Source: JAKFWF01 sp963741505 (GTDB taxonomy: Bacteria; Pseudomonadota; Alphaproteobacteria; Rhizobiales; Hyphomicrobiaceae). Taken from it: a stretch of DNA of 64,000 nt. Below the pieces are notes generated by a model. It was not told where the DNA came from and ran no database searches. It was given only the letters and a program-made list of their open reading frames with translations. The translations under genes and the position numbers were made by a program. Shown here piece by piece: positions 18,152 through 28,221 of this stretch (the first letter of the stretch is position 1; each line of letters begins with the position of its first letter). The stretch is taken from NCBI GenBank assembly GCA_963741505.1, contig CAVUIJ010000007.1:1-64000 (forward strand), in the 5' to 3' direction.

Positions 18152-18357
18152 AGAAAGCGACATCGGCACGAGAGCTGCGAAGGCGATTGAGGTGATGGCG
18201 GATCGGTTGCAGACCGAGGAACGATCGAACCCGACGGATACATCGCTCCAAAGAGAGCGTTCAATGATTGGGGATCGTTCTGCGGAAACCATCAGGGTCG
18301 ACAGAGTGCGTATTCCGACGAAGCCGGACAGCGCCACCCATCGACAGGTTTACAGAC

Positions 18358-18510
18358 TCACGAAGACTGCTTCGCGTCAAGTCCTGCGCGTTTGTGCGCC
18401 TCCTTTCGCATACTCTCGCCGGCGAGGTTCAGGCGGTGTGCGCTTTACACGAGGCGGTCGAGGATGGCGTCGGCCACCGTCGGGTTTCTGAATATATTCT
18501 TCATACGCGA
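18358..18510 (-). pseudogene. istB: istB C-terminal remnant (IS21 helper ATPase)
   Basis: On the minus strand the frame reads NPTVADAILDRLV, a stop codon, then SAHRLNLAGESMRKEAHKR and a final stop at 18358. This is the tail of IS21 IstB, with one internal nonsense codon. The matching istA remnant lies at 20087-20710 on the same strand, so the two halves of an IS21 element are now separated by the integrase pseudogene. Confidence 0.65.
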
Positions 18511-18611
18511 TCGATCCCATGACAGTTTGGCGCGCAGGCGACGTTGCGCGGCCAGGAAAATCACCGGCGCCGCGGCTGCAGGAGATCACCATTGAAGCTA
18601 ACGTTCCAACC

Positions 18612-19895
18612 TCAGCTTCGATTAGCGAGTCGCCTGATCTGCTCAAGGATCGTCCGATCCCCGTCACCTGGGCTGCAATCGCAAGCCAGGTCCCGTATGA
18701 TCTCGGCCTGCCGGGATGGGGAAATCGATCCGTAGCTCGTAAACGTGGTCATCACACCCTCGTGCCCCAGATTTTGACTCCACGCTTTGATTTCCTCCGG
18801 CGATCTGCAAATGCGCTGGCCAAGCTGGACCAGTGTCTTCCTGACACTATGGGGATTGAAGTAGGGCAGTCCGGCGGCGATGAAGGCGTCGCGGAACACC
18901 GCGCGGATCGGGGACGCGTTGCTCCAGTGCCGGCGATCGACGCCCGATGTTTCAAACAGGCCTGATGCACCGAGCTTGACACGGGTTGCGGGGAAAAGCG
19001 GATCATCTGGTCCGAACTGAAGTGCCAGCCGAAGATGCTCAACCCACGTTTCGACGACTTGCCGGGCCAGATCACCAACCGGGAAGAACGTCGTGATGAT
19101 GGTTTTAGCGAACTTGGTCCTGACCTCGCGAGGGTCCTGATGGACCCGCTGCTGCGACAGGTCGACATGCTTCAGCTTCAGCGAGGCAATGGCATTGTCG
19201 CGGCAGCCAGTGAGGATGGCAAAGGCGATCAAGGCCCGGTTGCGGCGCTCGATATCGGTGGTCGATTTCATCCCGCCGAGCACGTGATTGATCTGCTCGA
19301 GTGAAGGCACGCGTTCCGGTGCGTGCGACTTCGCGATCCGGCTGTCCTTCTCGGAGAGATTGAAGTAGTCGGCGTCGGCGTAGCTCAGGCGGGATCGATA
19401 GCCTGGCTGGCCGGCGAGCCAGTGAAAAAAGTTCCGCAGCGCCATGAGCGTGGCATAGACCGTGGCCTTGCTCAGTTTCTCGCCGGTCACCTGGTTGGTT
19501 TGCTCCGCGAGATGGCGCTTGAAGGCGACAGCCTGTTGAATATCAAAAAACCTGAAACTGCGGAACCTAGGAGCCTGTCCGAGTAGTCGTATACGGAGCA
19601 AAATCGCAGAATAGTTTTCTCATCGGTATCGCGGGCACTGCCTGTTGCTCACCGTCAGCGGCATCACAGTTGTCATTTCGAGGTTGTCCGGGGCGACGCG
19701 CTGCATTCGGATGGAATCACATTCTATTGCCCTCGTTGGCGAGGCACTACTCGGACAGGCTCCTAGTTTAGGTCTCGAAACGATTTAAGCCTTGGCGACG
19801 GAATCAAGTGACGGCTCGCTGTAACGTCGCGCCTCCTTGAGGTATGTAAAGTAGGCGCGCTTCATACGCTCGTTTTCAGCGTTGTTCGTCTTCAT
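18612..19895 (-). pseudogene. Tyrosine recombinase/integrase interrupted by a MITE
   Basis: The C-terminal 329 codons (from 19601) are open and carry the catalytic core: TGCRDNAIASLKLKHVD with the first Arg, HSVRKTL (HxxR), and NLGHEGVMTTFTSYG with the His and nucleophilic Tyr. The true N-terminus lies beyond the 192-bp insertion, at 19895: MKTNNAENERMKRAYFTYLK, EARRYSEPSLDSVAKA. When the insertion and one CTAG copy are removed the halves join as NRFET-stop-TRFRSF, with one lost base just before and one nonsense codon. The gene is therefore dead, and was probably dead apart from the insertion. Confidence 0.75.
19571..19762. mobile_element. 192-bp MITE with perfect 17-bp terminal inverted repeats
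   Basis: Bases 19571-19587 (GAGCCTGTCCGAGTAGT) and the reverse complement of 19746-19762 are identical. CTAG occurs on both sides (19567-19570 and 19763-19766), as a 4-bp target duplication. The element has no coding capacity. Its end resembles the IS1182-type end at 16060 (GAGCCCGTCCAGATAG after CTAG), so a related transposase may have moved it. Confidence 0.85.
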
Positions 19896-20086
19896 GGATT
19901 TGACCGGTTGCCGCGAAGTCAACATTGAGACTGGTGTCATTGCTATCTCCTATTCGCTGCCCGGCCACATAGACGTCGCGACAAGCCCACCCGGCGGGGC
20001 GCCGCAGCAGATCCCGGCTATCGGCGCCGTCTTTGATGGGAAGGTCTGGCTCCCTATCACGATGAACGGGGCAATGGGCCGCGCCA

Positions 20087-20710
20087 TTATTGCGATGCCA
20101 GCGCGGGCCATGCGCAGGCGGACTGCGGCACGCCGGCTCTGCCTGTCTCAAACAGGCTGGCGAAGTACTCGAACGCCTTCACGTGGCCATCGCAGAACGC
20201 CTCCGTGGTCTCGGCTGGATAGGCCACGACGAAGGTCGCGTCGGAATGCGGCAGATCGAACGCGAAGTAGTGGATCTTGCATTCGACGCCGCCGATCACC
20301 CCGAGCGCCTCGCCGAAGTCCGCCTGCGCATGGCCCGGCGGTTGGACCAGTGGCATGAACATCTCCTGTGTCCGCCGACGAAGACCCGCCACGTAGCCCT
20401 TCACGATCGTGACTTTGCCCGTGAAGCCGTGCTCATCGCGCAGCCGCTCGAAAATCCGTTTGCCGGTGTGCCGCTGCTTCTTCGGACGCCCCTAGTCCGC
20501 CGCCATGATCGCATCGATCACACCAACGAACGCGTCGAGTTTGGGGCGGAACGGCGTCTTCGTCCGTACGTAACCCGGTGGCACCGAAAACTTCAGCATC
20601 TTTGAAACCGTCCGGGCGTTGATGCCGAAACGGTCAGCCGCCGCCCGCACACTGATCCCTTCGATCAGAACCGCGTGCCGCACACGTGCGCATAGCTCCA
20701 CTGTCTTCAT
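20087..20710 (-). pseudogene. istA: istA remnant (IS21 transposase)
   Basis: Reads from 20710 as KTVELCARVRHAVLIEGIS with a helix-turn-helix, reaches an in-frame TAG at 20492-20494, then continues in the same frame with KKQRHTGKRIFERLRDEHGF and PPGHAQADFGEALGVIGGVE. It degrades after DGHVKAFEYF, before the second and third acidic residues of the DDE domain. The nonsense codon and truncation make it inactive. Confidence 0.75.
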
Positions 20711-21113
20711 CCCCCGCCCTCGGCCGACGCAGGCACAAGGGCTCTATCTGCCGCACTTTCACTCCGGCAGCGCGACCGAACTAATCAGCCGCTTCTGTGA
20801 GGGACTATTGCTCCGGCTTTTACACGCGTCACTGGAACGTCGCTCATTTGCAGCCGATCCGCAGTTTTTCGTCGCCATTGAGCACCCACAATCGCGAATC
20901 AGGTGCTCGACAAGGAATCACAACCGATTCCAGCGGCTCAAGAAATTCCGCGCCCTTGCGACACCGCGGATTACAAGAATTGTGGGTAATTGAAAGGTTC
21001 ATCGAGCGGATACTTTCGCGTGCATCAAAAGGATGGCCTATCTGTTTGCAGCACTGTTTATCGTGCAGGCCTGCATGCTCGCGCGTGAGCCAATGCGTTT
21101 TCCAGCTGCAGGA
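20711..21113. other. Region without recognisable gene
   Basis: About 400 bases between the istA remnant and the first MITE copy. Short frames on both strands have no recognisable content. Confidence 0.4.
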
Positions 21114-21121
21114 GGCTTAAA

Positions 21122-21234
21122 GGCTCTGTTCGCGTTGGCCGTGGAACCCCCGATTTTGCCGGCCCGCAGCAGGTTCTCGACCAGCCGATTTACTGGGGAT
21201 TTTGCGCTCCTCCACAGCCAACGCGAACAGAGCC
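21122..21234 (-). mobile_element. 113-bp MITE, copy 1
   Basis: Terminal inverted repeats begin GGCTCTGTTCGCGTTGGC on both ends. The 8-bp sequence GGCTTAAA flanks it on both sides (21114-21121 and 21235-21242). It is the reverse complement of the copies at 39224 and 44978 and has no coding capacity. Confidence 0.9.
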
Positions 21235-21536
21235 GGCTTAAACAGCGGGCGCTCCGCTGATTGGCCTGTTCGGGGCGCATCTCTTTCGCACGCCGAAGTC
21301 ATGCCCAAAAATTGGACTCGCGGCGCAAAATTCTTATTGAATATAAATCATCTTCGCAGCCGTTCCGTGCATTTGGTCAGGTTTCAGGCAAACTGACTGT
21401 ATAAAAATCGTCTCTTGACGTCTCTAACCTCATACAGCAATCCGACTAAACAACGCATGCGACACACTGCCGTACGGCAGCGAGTGACGTTGTGCGCGTC
21501 AAAGCGACCGGGTTGGCGGCCCGTTGGACCGAATGA

Positions 21537-22359
21537 ATGGGACTGATGGGCACGCTCATCCGCAGCGCTGGTTCGATCTGGCCAAGCCTCCCCGGCGCCT
21601 ACGACTACGTGCTGACGCTCAGTGACGCCGAACTTGCCTGGGAGTTTCTGCGGCGCAACTCCGACTATCAAGTTGATGTCAGGAGAAGTCAGGCCAAGCT
21701 CGGCAAGGCTCGCCGCCTCGCCTCCGGACAGCATCTGTGGCGCGGCGCGCGGCCCAATGAAGGCGCTTCGAAGTGGGATCTCTGCTCCTTTCGTCGATCC
21801 CGCGTTGGCAGCACCCGATGCCCCCATCTGTTGGCTCGCCGCCACTGGTGCCGCCATTGTTGATGCCCGATCAGCGCTCGCCGGCTCACGCGTGGTTTCC
21901 GACATTGTATTGGCCGAGCTGCCGTGCGTCAGGCATATCGTGCAGGACCACGCGGGTATTGAGCTGGTGCTGATCCGCACAACCGATCACGCCGTGACCC
22001 TGAGGTTGCATGGCGCTCATGCCGCCGACGGTCCGGTCCAGCTGACGTTTCTGGTGCCGGGACTGTCGAGCGCGCGCAACCTTGGCGCACTGTTGGCGGT
22101 CTTGCCGGATATGCTCGTCGCCGCGCCACGGCGATTCAAACGCTCCAGGAGGCAGATTTTGATGCGCGACGCGCTAATCACGCTCGATGGCCGAGGCTCA
22201 GGGGCGAGCTATCGGGATATTGCATGCATCATCTACGGCAAGGATCGCACGCAGACCGCTTGGAACAGCAACAGTCGATCGCTGAAGGATCGACTGCATC
22301 GGGCGTTCAACCTTGGCAAATCGTATCGCGACGGCGGTTACCGCGCGCTCATACAGTAG
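21537..22359 (+). pseudogene. DUF6499/DUF2285-domain protein, frameshifted
   Basis: The N-terminal part (AYDYVLTLSDAELAWEFLRR, then ASGQHLWRG and KWDLCSF) is in one frame. The C-terminal part (VDPALAAPDAPICWL, then LITLDGRGSGASYRDIACII and LHRAFNLGKSYRDGGYRALI) is in another. The switch lies near 21790. DUF2285 proteins are a standard component of alphaproteobacterial integrative conjugative elements, usually a few hundred bases upstream of a small HTH gene, as here. They are likely DNA-binding regulators of the element. Confidence 0.75.
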
Positions 22360-22453
22360 GGGGTGTCGTTCTGACAGTACGCAGTCCGACACCTCTCAAC
22401 CATTGCCTTTTCCCGCATCATCCCTGGCGCTCCTGCCCGAAAAGGACCGCTCG

Positions 22454-22663
22454 ATGGCCAAACAAGCCCGATCTCCATTCTTCACCGCCGACGAGGCCGC
22501 AGAGTATCTGCGGTTGAAAAAGCACACGCTCGAGAATATGCGCTGGCAGGGCACCGGTCCGAACTTCCGCAAGCACGGCGGTCGCATTTTCTACCACCGT
22601 ACTGAATTGAAACAGTGGTCGGAGCAGAACCGCCGGCGGTCCTCTTCCGGGTCGGAAAAATGA
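22454..22663 (+). CDS. AlpA/excisionase-like helix-turn-helix protein
   Basis: 69 residues with the MerR/AlpA-type motif FFTADEAAEYLRLKKHTLEN and the wing MRWQGTGPNF. In conjugative elements such proteins act as excisionase or transcription activator. Its stop overlaps the start of traF as ATGA, so the two are translationally coupled. Confidence 0.8.
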   Translation: MAKQARSPFFTADEAAEYLRLKKHTLENMRWQGTGPNFRKHGGRIFYHRTELKQWSEQNRRRSSSGSEK

Positions 22664-23166
22664 AGCCGGTCGTCCTGATGACGATATCGGCTCTGGCCGG
22701 ACTGCTGATCGCAATGCCCAAAACCAACATCACGCCCAAGCTGGTGTGGAATGCGTCACCAAGCATCCCAGTTGGCCTCTACGTCATCAAGCCAACCGAG
22801 CCGCGCCGCGGAGACCTTGCCCTGGCGCGCTTGCCGCCGCCCTTGGCGGAACTGGCCCAGCGGCGCGGATATCTGACGGCCACCGATCGTGTGCTGAAAC
22901 CCGTCGTTGCCGTCGCCGGAGATCGGGTGTGCCGGGTCGGTGACCACATCCTGCTGCACGGCCAGCGCGCCGCCACCGCCATACGTCGAGACGCGAAGGG
23001 ACGCCTCATGCCGGTCTGGCATGGCTGTCGCCGCCTCGTTGGCGGCGAATTGTTTCTGCTATCCGATGACGCTCTGAGCTTCGATGGCCGCTATTTCGGC
23101 TCCGTCGCCGCCGACCATGTCGGCGGGCGGGCCGTGCCGCTCTGGCTCAGACGCGCAACACCATGA
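22660..23166 (+). CDS. traF: Conjugal transfer signal peptidase TraF (S26 family)
   Basis: 168 residues from the coupled ATG at 22660. An N-terminal membrane segment (VVLMTISALAGLLIAM) is followed by the S26 nucleophile region NASPSIPVGLYVI and the lysine region VLKPVVAVAGDRVC. The C-terminal strands (LFLLSDDALSFDGRYFG) are also conserved. TraF processes or cyclises the conjugative pilin in the periplasm. Neighbouring DUF2285, HTH, DUF736 and relaxase genes place it in a decayed integrative conjugative element. This gene itself looks intact. Confidence 0.85.
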   Translation: MKPVVLMTISALAGLLIAMPKTNITPKLVWNASPSIPVGLYVIKPTEPRRGDLALARLPPPLAELAQRRGYLTATDRVLKPVVAVAGDRVCRVGDHILLHGQRAATAIRRDAKGRLMPVWHGCRRLVGGELFLLSDDALSFDGRYFGSVAADHVGGRAVPLWLRRATP

Positions 23167-24010
23167 CAAGGCGCTGACGTTATTGATCACACCCGGCGCT
23201 CGCGCGCCGTGATGCTTGCTATCACCCGGATCAAGATAAAGTTTCACCGGCTGCAGCGCCAATTGCCAATGTCGCTCATGACGATGTTCGACGTCAATCA
23301 GCAACGATCTGCGGTCGCAATTTCGATATCTCGAACGTGATCTGGGCGGGTCCGCCCTCGGCTTCAAAACCTCGGGCGGATCGGGCTCTATGGCGCGGCT
23401 CAACCGGCCGCGCCACCGAGCCACCGCGATCGGGCGGCGTCTCGGCCCATGCGGGTTGCGATCCCTCCCGCGGGCAAGCGCCCCGGTCAAACTGTTCAAT
23501 GGCGCGGGCACGAACGGCGTCGGCGGCGACGCACGTGTCCCGCTCTCCCCAACCGAGCGGTATCGGGGCATGGGTTGATCTGTCGAGGTCGTAGCGGTGT
23601 CGCCCCATGCATGTCAGCGCTCGGCTGACCAGGCGTCCCCTTCGGCAAGCTGGCACTTCTGCCAGCCCGTCTAATGCCACCTCCGTTCGCATGATCGTGC
23701 GTTGGCGCCGTCACCGCAGCTCGCACCGTGCTTTGCGGCGCCGGCGGTCATTTGCCGCTCGCCTCGTTCAGTCTCGCGTCGGCCTGATCCGACCAGCATG
23801 TCACGTCCTCAGGTCTGTTCCTGCGTCCCCACACCCCGCCGATCAATGTGCGACGGTGCGGCAGTCGTCGCCTTCGAAGCAACCCGGCGGAAGGGCCGGG
23901 TCCGCCACGGTGTTTCGGCCCTGCGGGTGCTTCAGTCGCCGCCCGCCGCCATCTCGCGCACGCCGGCGGGGGATGGTCTTCCGCCGGCGCAACAGATGAG
24001 GACTTTGACC
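23167..24010. other. Degenerate region between traF and DUF736
   Basis: About 840 bases with no intact gene on either strand. In related elements other conjugation genes occupy this position, so decayed coding sequence is likely, but nothing could be identified. Confidence 0.4.
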
Positions 24011-24334
24011 ATGGCTACCATCGGATCAGTTACCAAACGCGACGACGGCCGCTACGAAGGCGAGCTCAGGACCCTCTCGGTCCGCGCCGAGATCGCGATC
24101 GTCCCGGTCAGTGACAAGTCGTCGCCGGGCCAGCCCGACTATCGCGTGATGTCGCAAGGCATCGAGATCGGTGCCGGCTGGATCCGCACCGGCCAGATCT
24201 CACACAAGGAGTACGTAGCGCTTTCAATCGCGGCTCCCGAACTCGGGGCCAAGACGCTCTACGCCAACCTCGGACGAGCAGCCGGCCAGACCGACCCTGA
24301 AGTCTTCGCGCTGATCTGGAACCCGCAGGACTGA
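24011..24334 (+). CDS. DUF736 family protein
   Basis: 107 residues, with the family start MATIGSVTKRDDGRYEGELR, a central GIEIGAGWIRTG, and KEYVALSIAAPELG near the C-terminus. DUF736 proteins are small, of unknown function, and almost always found in alphaproteobacterial conjugative elements beside traF and the relaxase. A strong hairpin follows the stop. Confidence 0.9.
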   Translation: MATIGSVTKRDDGRYEGELRTLSVRAEIAIVPVSDKSSPGQPDYRVMSQGIEIGAGWIRTGQISHKEYVALSIAAPELGAKTLYANLGRAAGQTDPEVFALIWNPQD

Positions 24335-24342
24335 CGTCAATC

Positions 24343-24372
24343 GCCCTCGCGCCGCACCGCCGGCGCGAGGGC
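24343..24372 (+). terminator. Strong hairpin after DUF736
   Basis: A perfect 12-bp GC-rich stem (GCCCTCGCGCCG with its complement) around a CACCGC loop starts eight bases after the stop. A T-containing stretch (CTATTTCTT) follows. Probable intrinsic terminator. Confidence 0.7.
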
Positions 24373-24919
24373 ACCTATTTCTTGCCTGACCATCCGCCTC
24401 CCGCCCCCACCCACCCGCCCGTCGGGCTTGTCGGTCGCTTAGAACCTCGCCGCGACAAGACATCATTAGGCTCTGCCGTCTCAAAGTTTTGATGTTGACA
24501 TCGAACCACATTGAGCTGTGGCAGTTCAGTTCTCGAGTTCGTCATCTGCAATCACAAGACTGGAACTCTGGCTCAGATCCAAAACTCAAGATGATCCGTT
24601 TGCGAGCGCAAAACATTCAATGCTGCTATCGCTCACGATCAGTTGTTTGCAGGTCGAATTTGCCCTCGTTTTGCAATCGAATTGAGCAACGCTCGAAAGG
24701 AGAATGCGGGAAGTTTGGCAGGACAGTTTTGGACATCGAGATAAAGAAGCGACGTCAGTTGAGAGTCAAAGCCTGATAATACGGCTTGAGCGCAGGCGTC
24801 CTCAAAGCGACAATAACGTCAGAGCCTGAATTTCATTTGTAATATCAGCGCTGTTTTGCGCGCCGTCTTGTAATTCAATTGCCTGATCTCATCTCGATGC
24901 GCCAGCAGGCGCAAACGAG
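24373..24919. other. AT-richer region before the relaxase, no gene seen
   Basis: About 550 bases, lower in GC than the surroundings. No supported gene. Position upstream of a relaxase makes it a candidate place for oriT, but no inverted repeat plus nick-site pattern could be fixed. Confidence 0.35.
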
Positions 24920-24928
24920 GTGCGTATC

Positions 24929-26672
24929 ATGACCCAGGACGACTTCAAACCCAAGCTCGGACGCATTCGCGACGGCACGCCCGTGCGACAGCCATCGTTC
25001 AAACAGCGGGTGCTCACGCAGGCGGGAAAGTCCGGTCTGCGCACCAAGTGGCATTCGGGCCACGTCGCGCCGCGCAGTCTCAATCGCGGCATGGGAACCG
25101 GTGTGCGTGCCGCGAGCGGCCTGATCGCACCCGGCAGTCGCCGCGTCATCGTTAAGGCGCGCTACACGCGGATCGTCAACCGCAATCTCGGCGCCGCCCG
25201 CGCGCACTTGAAATACATCCAGCGCGATGGCGTCACCCGCGAGGGCGCCGCGGGCCGGCTTTACGATGGGGACCGTGACCAGGTCGACGGCGGTTTGTTT
25301 CTGGAGCGCTCCGAAACCGACCCGCATCAGTTCCGCTTCATCGTCTCGGCCGAGGACAGCGCCCGGCTCGCCGACCTCAAGCCCTTCGTTCGTGCCCTCA
25401 TGCGCCAGATGGAGCGCGACCTCGACAGCAGACTCGACTGGGTGGCCGTCGATCATTTCAACACCGGCCATCCCCATACCCACATCGTCATCCGCGGCAA
25501 GGACGACCAGGGCAACGACTTGGTTATGGCGCGGGACTACATCGGCCACGGTATCCGCGCCCGGGCGCAAACGCTCATCACCCTCGAGCTCGGCCGCGAG
25601 ACCGACCTTGAGCGGCTGCAGAAGCTCCACAATGAGGTCGACCAGGAACGTCTGACCCGGCTCGACCGCGCCATCCTGATGCGCGCCAAGGACGGCACTC
25701 TGGTCGTCACGGCGGACCAGGAGCAGGATCCGGGACAACGCGCCTTGCGGCTGGGCCGGCTCAAGAAGCTCGAGCGGCTGGGATTGGCCGAGGAGCGCCA
25801 AACTGGCGTCTGGCAGCTCGATGCGCGGATGGAGCCCAAACTGCGCCAACTTGGCGAACGCGCCGACAAGCTCAAGATGATGCAACGGGCGCTGAGGGAG
25901 GCCGGCATCGATCGCGCGGCGTCGCAGATGGCGCTGTTCGAGAAGCGACCGCGCAAACAACCGCTGATTGGCAAGATCGTCGGCATCGGCCTGGTCGACG
26001 AGATCACCGACCGCACCTGGATCATTCTCGATGCCGTCGATGGCCGTGTTCACTACGCCGAATTGGGCCGCCTGAAACCGGCCGACGTACCTGGTGCGCG
26101 GCATGCTGGTCGCACTCGGTGGCGACAGTCTTCAGGAAAAGCCGAGCGCGGTGCCACGGTTGCATATCCTGTCGCCGGTCGACGTACAGAGGCACGCAGC
26201 TTACGAGGGGCCAACCTGGCTCGATGAAGCCATCGTTGCAAAATGGAGCCCGGAGCAAGGACTCCCGGGCTTCGCCACCGAGTTGCGTGCGACCATCGCC
26301 GCTCGTGGGCAGTGGCTTGCCGAACGGCAATTGGCGAAGGTCGCCGGCGATGGCACCGTCACTCCGTTGCCTGGGATGATGGCCGGATTGCGCAAGCTCG
26401 AGACTGAACGGCTGATCAAGGACTTGTCCAGGCACCTCGGTGCCGAGTTCATGCCGGTCGCGCCGGGGGCCCGCATCTCCGGCATCTATGATCGCGCGAT
26501 CGCCACGCCGACCGGAAAATTCGCCGTCATTCGGCGCGAGGATACTTTCGCCCTGGCACCTTGGAAGCCGGCGCTCGAACCGATGCGCGGTAGGGCGGTG
26601 ACAGGGATGATCGGACCGAACCGGGTGACCTGGACGCTGGATCGGGGGCGCGGACTGCCGCCGCGCAGTTGA
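24929..26672 (+). pseudogene. rlxS: Relaxase RlxS/DUF3363, frameshifted
   Basis: From the ATG at 24929 (GAGG eight bases upstream) the frame reads the RlxS N-terminus (SRRVIVKARYTRIVNR, AARAHLKYIQRDGV) and the relaxase histidine motif VDHFNTGHPHTHIVIRGKDD. The middle has DRTWIILDAVDGRVHYAELG. Near 26090 the frame shifts by one base: RGMLVALGGDSLQEKPSAVP through GPNRVTWTLDRGRGL continues in the next frame to 26672. Without the indel it would be a full-length DUF3363 relaxase, which nicks oriT and pilots DNA during conjugation. Confidence 0.8.
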
Positions 26673-27150
26673 TACTGAGGCCGATGACCCCATTGAAATC
26701 CCGACCGGTCAAAGCCACTTTGCGGGACTTGACGCATGCAACTTGCCGGCGCACGGAGCCGGCCAGATGATCGCAAATCGAATGTGGCCGCCTGCTGGTC
26801 GCCTCAAAGAGTTCCGGGATCATGCCGCCCCGCTTATTCTTGATGGGCGAGATGATGACTGCGACCCTCATCACAACCTGAATTGGCGGATTGACTGGAG
26901 CTTGGATATGGTGGCGCGAGTGCCGGCGTCGCCTTGTTCAGCGCCGGCACGATCGCCGACGTTCGCAACGGCTGCCCTTGATGACCTTCTGCCAGCCTGC
27001 CAGTGAGCCGCCGAATGGCAGGTCAATTGGGAAGGTAGCACTGTCGAAGCTGGACGTAGGTATACATTAGCTGCCATTGAGCGCTCAGAAATCGGCGGCG
27101 ATTTTCTCGTCGCCGACTACGTCCGTTGATTGGTGTATAGCGTCAAGCCC
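26673..27150. other. Region without recognisable gene
   Basis: About 480 bases between the relaxase and the second integrase. Short frames only; nothing identified. Confidence 0.4.
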
Positions 27151-27792
27151 TTAGATATCGATCTTCTCGGCGATCTCGATCGCGTCGTCGACCTCGATAC
27201 CGAGATAGCGAACGGTGCTTTCGATCTTCGAATGTCCGAGCAAAAGTTGGACCGCCCGAAGGTTCCCCGTTCGCCGGTAGATCAACACCGCTATGGTGCG
27301 ACGCAGCGAGTGCGTGCCGAACTTCGCCGGATCGAGGCCGATGCTGGCAACCCATTCCTGCACCAGTCGCGCGTACTGCCGCGTGGTCAACCCGCGTTTT
27401 TCATCGTCACCACGACCGGCAAACAGAAACTGCCCCGGCTTCCGGCCAGTCAGTCTCAGGTAATCGTCGATCGCCATCCGCGTCTGATCCGTCAACTCGA
27501 ACCGCACGGGCCTGCCGGTCTTCTTCTGCCGGATGGTCGCGCGATCCATTGAGTAGCCGCTCGGGGCCACGTCATCAACGCGGACGGCGACGACGTCGCA
27601 GCCACGCAGCTTGCTGTCGATCGCCAAGTTGAACAGCGCGAGGTCGCGCTTTCGACCCTCGATCTGCAACTTGGTACGGATCGACCAGACGTGGCTCGGT
27701 CGCAGTGGCGGTTTGGCGCCTACGAGCTTGCCCTTGTTCCAAGGGGTGCGGCGAGCAGTCATTGCGGCGGCTGGTGCTTCGTTTTCTTCCAT
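27151..27792 (-). CDS. Tyrosine-type recombinase/integrase
   Basis: 213 residues from the ATG at 27792, which follows AAGGAG seven bases upstream. The core motifs are complete: SKLRGCDVVAVRVDDV with the first catalytic Arg, GTHSLRRTIAVLIYRR (HxxR), LLLGHSKIESTVRYLG with the His and nucleophilic Tyr. It lacks an obvious separate N-terminal SAM-like DNA-binding domain, as do other short integrases of this group common in Bradyrhizobiaceae. It looks intact and could still act on the surrounding elements. Confidence 0.85.
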   Translation of the reverse strand: MEENEAPAAAMTARRTPWNKGKLVGAKPPLRPSHVWSIRTKLQIEGRKRDLALFNLAIDSKLRGCDVVAVRVDDVAPSGYSMDRATIRQKKTGRPVRFELTDQTRMAIDDYLRLTGRKPGQFLFAGRGDDEKRGLTTRQYARLVQEWVASIGLDPAKFGTHSLRRTIAVLIYRRTGNLRAVQLLLGHSKIESTVRYLGIEVDDAIEIAEKIDI

Positions 27793-28221
27793 GGTCTGTC
27801 TCCTTGGTTGGGAGACAAACCAGGATGGGCCTGAACGGGCATAAGCAGTTGATCTCACTACCGGTTCCAGACCACTTCTTCCATGAAATGGTTACCACCT
27901 GTCGATTCTGACCCACTGCTGCCGAAGTGCCGGCGCTCAACAGTCATGTTGCATGATTGCAGGGCAAGCCGGCGATCACGCTGTGCACTGCAAGGGACTC
28001 CCCTTGAGGGCCATTCGGCATCGATGGCAGCTTACCCCTCGTGTCCGTTTCCGTTCTCTTCGACGAGAGGGGCCAACGCACGAAGTCGCTACGCGACAGC
28101 CCGCGTTGCGGGAGCCGGGATCGGGGTTGGAGTAACTTTCTGAGAGGTCGGCGATACTGATGTGGGGAGCCAGGTCCTGAGGACGGAGGTGTTCAGCAAC
28201 CCTCACTCAGAGAGGTTCCCC
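27793..28221. other. Intergenic between two recombinases
   Basis: About 430 bases with no supported gene. The part next to 28222 should contain the left end of the IS91-type element; its boundary could not be fixed. Confidence 0.35.

Noticed and set aside
24373..24919. oriT of the decayed conjugative element
   Set aside because: The position is right, but no inverted repeat with an adjacent nick-like sequence could be found by eye, so it is not reported as a feature.
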